The notes under the pieces: model-generated
Seen by the model: the letters and a program-made list of their open reading frames with translations, nothing else
Databases searched by the model: none
Told to the model about the DNA's origin: nothing
Made by a program: the position numbers and the translations under genes
Shown: piece by piece, positions 1-6,621 of the stretch
Layout of the letters: every line of letters begins with the position of its first letter
Position numbering within the stretch: the stretch's first letter is position 1
Assembly (NCBI GenBank): GCA_903861055.1
Contig: CAIOSU010000397.1
Coordinates: forward strand, 1-17,884
Length of the DNA stretch: 17,884 nucleotides
DNA from: an uncultured bacterium
Lineage (GTDB): Bacteria > Bacteroidota > Bacteroidia > Chitinophagales > CAIOSU01
Direction: 5' to 3'

Positions 1-408
1 CCGGTAAAGTTCAATTTGCTTGCGCACGTTGCGCAGGTATATGAAGTATTGGTTGGGGTCTAGCTCGTCAATAAACGGCGAGGCTACCAACTTTTCGTTC
101 AACTTAAAATTGTAAGTATTAAGCTTTGGGTCGAGCTCTTTGTAATAAAACTGCAACTTCTCGGTGGTTTCCAAGTCGCGAGTATCGCGGGTCATGTTTA
201 TGTACCGCCAACGGTATTCCTCGCTCACTACACTATCCAATTCGCTGCGGTCGCGCAGCCATTGCTGCATCGCAACCAGTGCAGGTAGTGGCCTTTCTAG
301 CAATTCGTTGTAAAAGGGCTCCAAAGCAGCCCAATCGGTCACTATAAAATCGGCAGGAACAAATTGACGTACTTTCTTTACACCTAGGGCTGCGGCCTCA
401 TTACTCAT
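1..408 (-). CDS. M3-family oligoendopeptidase, N-terminal part
   Basis: This is the first 136 codons of a minus-strand gene that leaves the window at base 1. It starts at ATG 408-406 and reads MSNEAAALGVKKVRQFVP. It then shows the pattern of Bacteroidota M3 zinc metallopeptidases of the PepF type: a DW-x2-L-x-PFY-x-ELL segment, a WL-x-DRSELD segment, EEYRWRYINMT, and FIYLRNVRKQIELYR at the cut edge. Family members are usually 560-600 residues long, so only about a quarter is present. The zinc-binding HEXXH motif lies outside, so activity cannot be judged. The family degrades oligopeptides, mostly in the cytoplasm, and no signal peptide is seen. The start codon lies inside the last 8 bases of the upstream DUF5606-like gene (ATGAGTAA), which suggests translational coupling. 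The assignment rests on remembered family motifs. Confidence 0.8.
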   Translation of the reverse strand, partial: MSNEAAALGVKKVRQFVPADFIVTDWAALEPFYNELLERPLPALVAMQQWLRDRSELDSVVSEEYRWRYINMTRDTRDLETTEKLQFYYKELDPKLNTYNFKLNEKLVASPFIDELDPNQYFIYLRNVRKQIELYR

Positions 409-943
409 CAGCGCCCCCTTTTTTGGCGGCTTTGGCTTTAGCGGCAGGCTTTTTCTTGTCTGCAGGCTTCTCTTCGGTAGCTTCTGCTTTTTCTGCTTTC
501 TCCGTTTTCTTTTTGGCAGGAGCTTTTTCTTGCGCAGCTTCTTCTTCTGCAGGAGCTTCTTCAACCAACAGGCCTTGGGTCTCCAAAATAAAGTACCATT
601 TAATAAGCTTCTTAATGTCGCTTACATATACTTTCTCGTCGTCAAAATCGGCAACAATACTGCGCATGTATTCTTTATGCTGGTCGCTGCTGGCTTTGGC
701 ATCAACTGGTGGGTTGGTGTCTTTTTGCTTTTTCATTTCGGCTAACACCTTCGTCAACTCTATATTGTCGGTTTGGGTGTATAGCGTAATACCTTCTAAT
801 GGGGTAAAAATGTGTGTGCGGTTAGGCACAAATCTCGACTTGTTGTCATCAAACGAATGCACAATAAGTCCATCGCCGCGTTGGCTCACAATTTTGTGTA
901 GGCCACTCAAGCCACTAATAGAAACAATCTCTTTCAAGTTCAT
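401..943 (-). CDS. DUF5606-like conserved protein with charged Lys/Ala/Glu tail
   Basis: The protein has 180 residues and begins MNLKEIVSISGLSGLHKIVS. The conserved part (residues about 1-128) looks like the Bacteroidota-specific DUF5606 family: the opening LKEIVSISGLSGL, a middle segment on event or threshold control (THIFTPLEGITLYT), and YVSDIKKLIKWYFIL near residues 107-121. The function of this family is not known to me. From about residue 129 the protein becomes a low-complexity tail of Glu, Ala, Lys and Pro ending KKGGADE. That composition is typical of a flexible, possibly nucleic-acid-contacting extension, but this is inference. There is no signal peptide or membrane segment, so it is probably cytoplasmic. 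The gene overlaps the peptidase gene downstream by 8 bases and has its own promoter candidate just upstream, so the pair is likely one transcript. Confidence 0.75.
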   Translation of the reverse strand: MNLKEIVSISGLSGLHKIVSQRGDGLIVHSFDDNKSRFVPNRTHIFTPLEGITLYTQTDNIELTKVLAEMKKQKDTNPPVDAKASSDQHKEYMRSIVADFDDEKVYVSDIKKLIKWYFILETQGLLVEEAPAEEEAAQEKAPAKKKTEKAEKAEATEEKPADKKKPAAKAKAAKKGGADE

Positions 944-969
944 AAATCAAACGTTAGTCCCCAAAAATA

Positions 970-977
970 CAAACCTA
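970..977 (-). promoter_or_regulatory. Bacteroidota-type -7 box upstream of the DUF5606-like gene
   Basis: On the minus strand these bases read TAGGTTTG, an exact match to the Bacteroidota sigma-A -7 consensus TAnnTTTG. It lies 27 bases upstream of the ATG at 943, a suitable distance for a short leader. No clear TTTG -33 element is seen at the expected 19-20 base spacing, so the call rests on the -7 box and position only. Confidence 0.45.
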
Positions 978-1053
978 ATGGGGGTTTCGCAATTTATTTT
1001 GTAAATGGTTGGTTTTGTATACCTAAAGTGCCCTTATAACGTCGCTGGCTGTG

Positions 1054-2211
1054 CTATATTTTAAGTTTTGCGAAGCCCTCGGCTTTTACCTGTTCTACTA
1101 TACGCGCATAGTAGTTTTCGTACATGGGCAGAATATTGGCCAGCGCGAATTTTTGCGCCTGTGCAAAGGCATTTTTTCTAAATTGCGCCAATAATTCGGG
1201 ATTACTAAGAAGCGCAATACTATGTTTGGCCATATCGTTTACATCGCCCACATTACTTAGGTAACCTGTTTGGCCGTGTATATTTATTTCTGGCAAACCA
1301 CCTATATTAGATGATATTACGGGCACTTCGCAGGCCATGGCTTCAAGGGCCGCCAAGCCAAAGCTTTCGCTGCCCGAAGGAATCATAAATAAATCGCTAA
1401 TAGCCAATAACTCTTCTACGGCTTCTTGCTTGCCCAAAAATCGTACATGGTTACAAATGTCCAATTCGCGGCAGAGTTGCTCCACGTGTGGTCTTTCGGG
1501 GCCATCGCCAACTAATAGTAGCTTGGCAGGAACTTGCTCAACTACTTGCTTAAACACCTTTACCACATCGCGTACGCGTTTCACTTTCCGGAAATTGGAT
1601 ACGTGAATCATGATTTTCTCTCCATCAGGTGCTATTGCCTTGCGGAAGTGCTCTTTATTGGTTTTGCTGAAACGCTGAAAATCTATAAAGTTGGGAATGA
1701 CCTCAATATCGCGTTTGATGTTGAAATGCTGGTAAGTTTCGTCTTTCAGGTTTTGTGATACCGCCGTAACCCCATCTGATTTGTTGATGGAGAACGTTAC
1801 CACCGGGGCATAGGTGGCATCTTTACCCACCAATGTTATATCGGTGCCGTGCAGGGTGGTTATTACGGGTACGTTAATGCCTTCTTCGCGTAAAATTTGT
1901 TTGGCCAAGTAAGCAGCCGAAGCATGTGGTATTGCGTAGTGCACGTGTATCAAGTCAAGGCCTTGGTACTTGGTTACGTCAACCAATTTGCTGGCCAACA
2001 CGGTTTCGTATGGGGCATAATCAAACAACGGGTAGTCGGCAATGTTTACCTCGTGGTAAAACAGGTTGTTGCTAAAGTGGTCGAGCCTAAAGGGTTGCTT
2101 GTAAGTGATAAAATGCACTTCGTGGCCTTTGTCGGCCAGGGCTTTACCAAGCTCAGTGGCTACTACGCCGCTGCCGCCATAGGTAGGGTAACATACTATA
2201 CCAATTTTCAT
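1054..2211 (-). CDS. bshA: N-acetyl-alpha-D-glucosaminyl L-malate synthase BshA
   Basis: The protein has 385 residues, close to the usual length of BshA. It is a GT4 (GT-B fold) glycosyltransferase that joins GlcNAc from UDP-GlcNAc to L-malate, the first step of bacillithiol synthesis in the cytoplasm. Visible motifs are the glycine loop YPTYGGSGVVATELG (residues 8-22), DLIHVHYAIPHA (86-97), TTLHGTDITLVG (118-129), VIPNFID (171-177), LLLVGDGPE (231-239) and the nucleotide-sugar site with its E-x7-E pair at Glu282 and Glu290, followed by PVISSNIGGLPE. The very N-terminal MKIGIVCYPTYGGSG signature is what separates BshA from other GT4 enzymes. The later pathway genes bshB and bshC are not in the window. 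The gene is transcribed away from the rhomboid operon, and 110 bases separate its stop from the next gene. I saw no good promoter just upstream of 2211. Confidence 0.92.
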   Translation of the reverse strand: MKIGIVCYPTYGGSGVVATELGKALADKGHEVHFITYKQPFRLDHFSNNLFYHEVNIADYPLFDYAPYETVLASKLVDVTKYQGLDLIHVHYAIPHASAAYLAKQILREEGINVPVITTLHGTDITLVGKDATYAPVVTFSINKSDGVTAVSQNLKDETYQHFNIKRDIEVIPNFIDFQRFSKTNKEHFRKAIAPDGEKIMIHVSNFRKVKRVRDVVKVFKQVVEQVPAKLLLVGDGPERPHVEQLCRELDICNHVRFLGKQEAVEELLAISDLFMIPSGSESFGLAALEAMACEVPVISSNIGGLPEINIHGQTGYLSNVGDVNDMAKHSIALLSNPELLAQFRKNAFAQAQKFALANILPMYENYYARIVEQVKAEGFAKLKI

Positions 2212-2272
2212 TAGCGTTGTTTGAGGTTGCTAAGTTAACTGTTTAGGGGGTGTAAAAGTTCTTTGTTATTTG

Positions 2273-2375
2273 CGATTTCAGAAGTACGAGTTACGATTGT
2301 ATAGAAACCTGATATGCAAAACTTGCACATGGTTCCTTCTTGTTAATCCAATCGTAAATCGTACTTCGTACATCG
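2273..2375. repeat. Long imperfect inverted repeat in a divergent intergenic region
   Basis: Bases 2281-2299 (GAAGTACGAGTTACGATTG) pair with 2349-2367 (CAATCGTAAATCGTACTTC) with one mismatch in 19. Allowing three more mismatches, the arms extend to 2273-2299 and 2349-2375, giving 23 of 27 pairs. The 49-base loop holds a small hairpin of its own, TGCAA-AAC-TTGCA at 2315-2327. Short CGTAC units recur in the right arm. There is no T-tract that would make it a standard terminator. It resembles dispersed palindromic intergenic elements, but copy number cannot be judged from one window. Confidence 0.7.
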
Positions 2376-2387
2376 TACCTCAAACAA

Positions 2388-2414
2388 TTGTGTCTAACAT
2401 TTTCGATAACTTAG
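2388..2414 (+). promoter_or_regulatory. Weak promoter candidate for the rhomboid operon
   Basis: A TTG at 2388-2390 and TAACTTAG at 2407-2414 resemble the -33 and -7 elements of Bacteroidota promoters. The -7 box has one mismatch to TAnnTTTG and the 16-base spacing is slightly short. The position, 22 bases before the ATG at 2437, is suitable. It begins 12 bases after the right arm of the inverted repeat ends. Confidence 0.25.
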
Positions 2415-2436
2415 CGTTTTAGTGATTAAAGATATT

Positions 2437-3084
2437 ATGAGTTATTTCCAGCCTACCCGCCCCAATGCCATGCCAACGATAGTCAAGAACTTGATTATCA
2501 TTAACGTGCTATTTTTTATTGCCACTTTGGTTTTCGAAGGGCAAGGTATCGATTTGATTAGGTATTTGGGTATGTTCCCCGTGCAGTCAGATTATTTTAT
2601 GCCGCACCAAGTGGTCACGCACATGTTCATGCACGGCGGTTGGCAGCATATCTTGTTCAATATGTTTGCCCTTTGGATGTTTGGTTCGCCACTAGAAAAC
2701 GTTTGGGGCCCGAAGCGTTTCTTGGAGTTTTATATGATTACTGGTTTAGGGGCCGCATTTTTGCACCAGGGCGTAACGGCCTACGAAATTTATAGTGGCA
2801 ATTACGACCCTTTATTGTTTGGGCCAGTAGTAGGCGCCTCAGGCGCGGTGTTTGGCATCCTTACGGCTTTTGGTATGTTGTATTCCAACTCGTTAATTTA
2901 CCTATACTTTGCTATCCCGGTTAAGGCCAAGTATGTAGTATCGGGTCTTATTATTTACGAACTTTACAGGGGCTTTGCAAACAACCCCAACGACAACGTG
3001 GCGCACTTTGCCCACCTTGGCGGGGCATTGATTGCGTTTATTCTGATAAAATACTGGCAACGCAACCGAAACCATTTTTATTGA
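2437..3084 (+). CDS. Rhomboid-family intramembrane serine protease, short form
   Basis: With the ATG at 2437 the protein has 215 residues (an in-frame GTG at 2422 would add five). It cleaves transmembrane substrates inside the inner membrane; the substrate is unknown. About six hydrophobic segments are seen. The catalytic pattern is complete: HGGWQHILFNM supplies the oxyanion His71 and Asn75, GASGAVFG contains the nucleophile Ser135, and AHFAHLGGAL supplies the catalytic His193. The WR-like loop segment after TM1 is reduced, as is common in bacterial members. It is followed after 85 bases by a second rhomboid gene in the same direction. The ATG was preferred because MSYFQPTRP is a typical start for this group and the GTG lies close to the promoter candidate. 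Confidence 0.9.
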   Translation: MSYFQPTRPNAMPTIVKNLIIINVLFFIATLVFEGQGIDLIRYLGMFPVQSDYFMPHQVVTHMFMHGGWQHILFNMFALWMFGSPLENVWGPKRFLEFYMITGLGAAFLHQGVTAYEIYSGNYDPLLFGPVVGASGAVFGILTAFGMLYSNSLIYLYFAIPVKAKYVVSGLIIYELYRGFANNPNDNVAHFAHLGGALIAFILIKYWQRNRNHFY

Positions 3085-3169
3085 GTTTTCAAGACACAAG
3101 ACAATATTTATATAATTAATTGTTAATTGCAACTTGTAGCCCGTAACCCCTAACCCGCAACCAACAACC

Positions 3170-4090
3170 ATGAGCAACGCCAGAACCATGTGGGATGATT
3201 TTAAGCTGCAGATAAATAGTGGCGGGGTCATTACGTGGTTTGTTATTGTTAATGTAGCCGTTTTTGTGCTGCTCAATATGCTTATACTGGGTGCACTTAT
3301 AGCCACCGGCAATCGGGCGGGCGCCTATGGTGTGTTGGATGATGTGCTGCAATGGATTGGATTGAACTGGGACTGGCATGTTTTCGTCAAGCGGCCTTGG
3401 ACTTTTATCACCTCGGCTTTTGCCCAATACGATTTTATGCACCTGTTTTTCAATATGGTGCTCTTTTATTGGCTAGCAGATATTATAAAAGGCTTTGTTG
3501 GCGAGCGGCACATTATGCCTATATTTTTATACGGTTCTTTTTCGGGTGGCGTGGTGTTTATTATCATCAAAAACCTGGTAAATGTCATTGGCCCTGGCAT
3601 TGAGCCTAATATTGCTATCGGTGCATCGGGTGGGGTGCTGGCCATTGTTGTAGCTGCCGCTACCTTGGTACCCAACCTGCCTGTTAGGGTTTTGTTTATT
3701 GGCGATGTGGCACTCAAATACTTCGCCATGGTGCTTGTTGGTCTCGATTTGCTGCTCATGCACGATGGCAACGCCGGAGGGCACTTTGCACACCTTGGTG
3801 GGGCCTTGTTAGGTTTTATTTATATCAAGCAGTTGCAAGTAGGGCATAACTGGTCCAATCCGTTTCACAATGTACTAGCATTTGTGACGAGGCCTTTCAA
3901 AAAAACACCTAAAGGCCCTAGGGTGGTTTATAAGCGGGAGGTGGCAACCAACACCGCCGCCAAAAACAAAAACACTGCGCCCGATCAAGCCCGCATCGAC
4001 GATATTCTCGATAAAATAAACCAATCGGGCTACGACAGCCTCACCAAAGACGAAAAGGCATTCCTTTTCCGTTACAGCAACAAAGACTAA
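3170..4090 (+). CDS. Rhomboid-family intramembrane serine protease with C-terminal DUF6576-like tail
   Basis: The protein has 306 residues. It has a hydrophobic rhomboid core (residues about 20-235) and a soluble tail. Active-site residues are all present: His91 and Asn95 in HLFFN, Ser153 in IGASGGV, and His208 in GHFAHLGGAL. The tail begins with basic stretches (RPFKKTPKGPRVVYKRE) and a Lys/Asn/Ala linker. It ends in a small helical module, ARIDDILDKINQSGYDSLTKDEKAFL (cited in part), that matches the DUF6576 pattern often found at the C-terminus of Bacteroidota rhomboids. The sequence differs strongly from the rhomboid upstream, so this is an old paralogue pair rather than a recent duplication. 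The next gene starts 3 bases after its stop, so the two are almost certainly cotranscribed. Confidence 0.9.
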   Translation: MSNARTMWDDFKLQINSGGVITWFVIVNVAVFVLLNMLILGALIATGNRAGAYGVLDDVLQWIGLNWDWHVFVKRPWTFITSAFAQYDFMHLFFNMVLFYWLADIIKGFVGERHIMPIFLYGSFSGGVVFIIIKNLVNVIGPGIEPNIAIGASGGVLAIVVAAATLVPNLPVRVLFIGDVALKYFAMVLVGLDLLLMHDGNAGGHFAHLGGALLGFIYIKQLQVGHNWSNPFHNVLAFVTRPFKKTPKGPRVVYKREVATNTAAKNKNTAPDQARIDDILDKINQSGYDSLTKDEKAFLFRYSNKD

Positions 4091-4093
4091 CCA

Positions 4094-5188
4094 ATGCTTC
4101 ATGCCTTAAAGGTTTTATGGATGCTTTGCTTGCTGCTGGGCTGCGGTATATACTTGCTATCGTGTTTGGCTCCATTTGTGCACCCCGAGGCATACCCGTT
4201 GCTAGGCATTGTTGGACTAGGTTTTCCGTTGTGCGTGTTAGGCATGGTAGTTTTGTTATGGATAGCTTTTTTCGTCAACCGCAAACAGGCCGCCATAGTT
4301 GCGGTTTGCCTGCTATTGGGCAGTTACAACATCTACAGCTACATTTCTTTCCTCCCTTCCGTTGATAAAACCCCCGAGGGCTACCGTGAGGTGAGCATCA
4401 TGACCTGGAATGTGAAGAATTTTGATCTGTACAATTGGAGTGGCAAGGGCAAGGTAAAGCAGCAAATGTTGGACCTCATCAGGCTCGAAGACCCTGATAT
4501 ACTAGTGCTGCAGGAGTTTTATACCGATGATACCAAAGGCTACAACACGCTAAAGGAGTTGCAGAAAACATATCCTTATGTCCATTTTCGGAAATCGCTT
4601 ACGCTATACAAAACCAAATATTGGGGGCTAGCCACTGTTAGCAAGTACCCCATTAAAAAGGAGGTGGCCATCAGGTTTAGCAACTCTAAGCACAACATGG
4701 CCATCGTTAGCGAAATTGAAGTAAACGGCACGCGGTTTAATGTGTACAACGTGCACCTGCAAAGCATACAATTTGCGGGTGCCGAATATGAAGAAATGGA
4801 GCGCGTAAGCAAAGCGGGCGATGCCAGCCGGTTTCCGGTAAGGCAGGTATTGGGCAAGCTTAAGCTTGGCTACCAAAAGCGCGGACACCAAGCCGATACC
4901 ATTGAGGCGCATATAATGAGCCACGATATACCCGCCATAGTGGTCGGCGATTTTAACGATTCGCCCAACTCGTATGCTTACCGCACGCTGCACAAAGGTC
5001 TGCAAGATGCCTTTAGAAAAGATGGCCGCGGCATTGGCAACACCTACAATGGCCCGTTCCCATCGTTGCGCATTGATTATATATTGGCGCACACCAGTTT
5101 CCCGGTAATAGATTACCGCGTGCTCCGCGAAGACCTCAGCGACCACTATGCCGTAAAGGCGGTAATTGCCGTGCCGAAGGGGGAGTAA
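4094..5188 (+). CDS. Membrane-anchored endonuclease/exonuclease/phosphatase (EEP) family protein
   Basis: The protein has 364 residues. Three hydrophobic segments (about 4-26, 34-60, 66-86) are followed by a complete EEP domain (about 99-361). Metal and catalytic residues are visible: Asn106 in MTWNVKNF, Glu141 in ILVLQEF, His221 in VYNVHLQS, Asp286 and Asn288 in VVGDFNDSP, Asp328 in LRIDYIL, and Asp350-His351 in LSDHYAV. The catalytic domain probably faces the periplasm, since a three-segment anchor with a cytoplasmic N-terminus would put it there; this is inference. The family hydrolyses phosphodiester bonds in nucleic acids, lipids or inositol phosphates, and the substrate here cannot be told. 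It sits 3 bases after the second rhomboid, a grouping I recall as frequent in Bacteroidota. A diverged copy of its last 13 codons lies at 6320-6358. Confidence 0.88.
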   Translation: MLHALKVLWMLCLLLGCGIYLLSCLAPFVHPEAYPLLGIVGLGFPLCVLGMVVLLWIAFFVNRKQAAIVAVCLLLGSYNIYSYISFLPSVDKTPEGYREVSIMTWNVKNFDLYNWSGKGKVKQQMLDLIRLEDPDILVLQEFYTDDTKGYNTLKELQKTYPYVHFRKSLTLYKTKYWGLATVSKYPIKKEVAIRFSNSKHNMAIVSEIEVNGTRFNVYNVHLQSIQFAGAEYEEMERVSKAGDASRFPVRQVLGKLKLGYQKRGHQADTIEAHIMSHDIPAIVVGDFNDSPNSYAYRTLHKGLQDAFRKDGRGIGNTYNGPFPSLRIDYILAHTSFPVIDYRVLREDLSDHYAVKAVIAVPKGE

Positions 5189-5228
5189 CGTTGATAGAAT
5201 GATTGAAGCTGCTATTAAAAACTAAACA

Positions 5229-6311
5229 ATGAAAAATAATTCGATGGCTACTGCTAAATCTCCCATGTTGTTTGCTTGCGGCTTACAAATGAAGAACCGG
5301 TTTATGTTGGCACCATTAACTAATTTACAAAGCCACGAAGATGGAACCTTGAGCGATGACGAGCTGAACTGGCTTACCATGCGGGCAAAAGGTCAGTTTG
5401 GGTTAGTAATGACGTGTGCCACCAGCGTTCAGCACAATGGTAGGAGCTGGAAAGGTCAGTTGGGTATTCATACCGATGAGCATATCGAAGGGCACAAGCG
5501 CTTAACTACCGCACTTCGCGAACTGGGAAGCCTCTCGGTAGTTCAGTTACACCACGGTGGTGTGCGCGCCAATGCCGAATTGACTGGTGAACAAGTTGTT
5601 GCGCCTTCTGAAAGTGAGAAATATAAAGCCCGAGCGCTAAGCACCACAGAGGTTGAGCAACTGCGTGATGACTTTATTGCCGCAGCAGTAAGGGCCAAAC
5701 AAGCGGGATATGATGGCGTGGAGGTACATGGTGCACATGGCTACATGATTACACAGTTTATTAGTACGGAGTACAATCGGCGAACTGATAAGTATGGTGG
5801 GAGCTTAGAAAACAGAGCTAGACTGCTATTTGAAATAGTGGATGGCATCCGCAAAGCTTGTGGCAACAAATTCTTGTTGGGTGTGCGCCTTTCGCCAGAA
5901 CGCTTTGGTATGCAATTGGATGAAGTTGTAACCATCAGCCAGCAACTGATTGATAATGGTAAGATTGACTTTTTGGATATATCGTTGTGGGATGTGTTTA
6001 AACCAGCGGAAGAAACCGGAAAGCCCCTGATGGATTACTTTACCAGCTTAGACAATAGAGACGTGAAGCTAACAGTAGCGGGTAATTTACACAGCAGTGC
6101 TGCCGTGAGCAAAGTATTGGATGCGGGTATTGATTTTGTAACCATTGGTAAGTCGGGCATTTTGCATCACGATTTCCCGGTAAAGGTCATGAACGACCCT
6201 GATTTCCAATCGAAAGAAACCCCCGTTACGGCCGACTATTTGCGCCAAGAAGGCTTGGGAGAGGCATTTGTACAATATATGCGCAATTGGAAGGGTTTTG
6301 TTGTTGAGTAA
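5229..6311 (+). CDS. NADH:flavin oxidoreductase, Old Yellow Enzyme family
   Basis: The protein has 360 residues and is a single FMN-binding TIM barrel of the OYE family, which reduces activated C=C bonds with NAD(P)H. Visible landmarks are NRFMLAPLTNLQS at the first strand (residues 23-35), VVQLHHGG (104-111), the substrate-anchoring pair His167 and His170 with Tyr172 in EVHGAHGYMI, the family signature NRRTDKYGGSLENR (183-196), the phosphate-site Arg220 in GVRLSPE, and TIGKSG near 305-310. There is no signal peptide or extra Fe-S/FAD domain, so it belongs to the short, cytoplasmic class. The physiological substrate is not evident. The start at 5229 was chosen; ATG 5244 is an alternative that would drop five residues. 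It follows the EEP gene after 40 bases and is bracketed by the EEP 3' end and a diverged copy of that end, so it may be an acquired gene. Confidence 0.9.
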   Translation: MKNNSMATAKSPMLFACGLQMKNRFMLAPLTNLQSHEDGTLSDDELNWLTMRAKGQFGLVMTCATSVQHNGRSWKGQLGIHTDEHIEGHKRLTTALRELGSLSVVQLHHGGVRANAELTGEQVVAPSESEKYKARALSTTEVEQLRDDFIAAAVRAKQAGYDGVEVHGAHGYMITQFISTEYNRRTDKYGGSLENRARLLFEIVDGIRKACGNKFLLGVRLSPERFGMQLDEVVTISQQLIDNGKIDFLDISLWDVFKPAEETGKPLMDYFTSLDNRDVKLTVAGNLHSSAAVSKVLDAGIDFVTIGKSGILHHDFPVKVMNDPDFQSKETPVTADYLRQEGLGEAFVQYMRNWKGFVVE

Positions 6312-6621
6312 TTCCAAATTATGCCGTAAAAGCCGTAATTGCGTTGCCGAATGGGGAAGTGAGGGGTGTTTAGTCAATGGTGGAAAGGTTCATCGGATAG
6401 CAATAACCTTCATATATAAAAGCGGTTTGGCTACGCTCACCATGAAACACACACAAATCTGCCATACAACACAATAGGCGGGTTATCCCTTTTACTACCG
6501 TTCCAATCCCAATAAAATCATCACAACAAAGCAACACTCCCCAGTTAAATTCGACCAGCATGGGCATTAACCCTATTTGGTAATCAATTTTTTTGCTATT
6601 TTTAACCTTTGCGGTAAAAAA
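6312..6621. other. Intergenic region between the flavoenzyme and PorP/SprF genes
   Basis: This 310-base stretch begins with the EEP tail remnant at 6320-6373. Beyond that I see no convincing gene, terminator hairpin or repeat. The reading frames that cross it are short and show no recognisable protein pattern. A partial -7-like AACCTTTG lies at 6604-6611, only 10 bases before the next ATG, without a well-placed -33 element. Confidence 0.6.
6320..6373 (+). pseudogene. Displaced copy of the EEP gene 3' end
   Basis: Bases 6320-6358 match the last 13 sense codons of the EEP gene (5147-5185) at 33 of 39 positions. The peptide reads YAVKAVIALPNGE against YAVKAVIAVPKGE. Of the 13 codons, 7 are identical, 4 differ synonymously, one changes Val to Leu and one Lys to Asn. 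The remnant then reads on for four codons to a TAG at 6371-6373. Similarity stops abruptly just upstream of the Tyr codon. It has no start and no upstream coding context, so it is a fragment. Confidence 0.75.

Noticed and set aside
423..1004. Plus-strand frame of 193 codons opposite the DUF5606-like gene
   Set aside because: It lies antisense to a gene with recognisable conserved motifs. Its Ala/Ser/Phe-rich product reflects the Lys/Glu/Ala codons of the tail read backwards.
3136..3165. CCCTAACCC-like short repeats between the two rhomboid genes
   Set aside because: Only two or three imperfect units are present; this is low-complexity spacer with no clear structure.
6604..6611. AACCTTTG as a -7 box for the PorP/SprF gene
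   Set aside because: It ends only 10 bases before the ATG, lacks the initial T of the consensus and has no TTTG at the right spacing.
6577..6621. TTG start extending the PorP/SprF protein by 15 residues
   Set aside because: The extension would precede a normal signal peptide with another hydrophobic stretch; ATG 6622 or 6634 gives a standard N-terminus.
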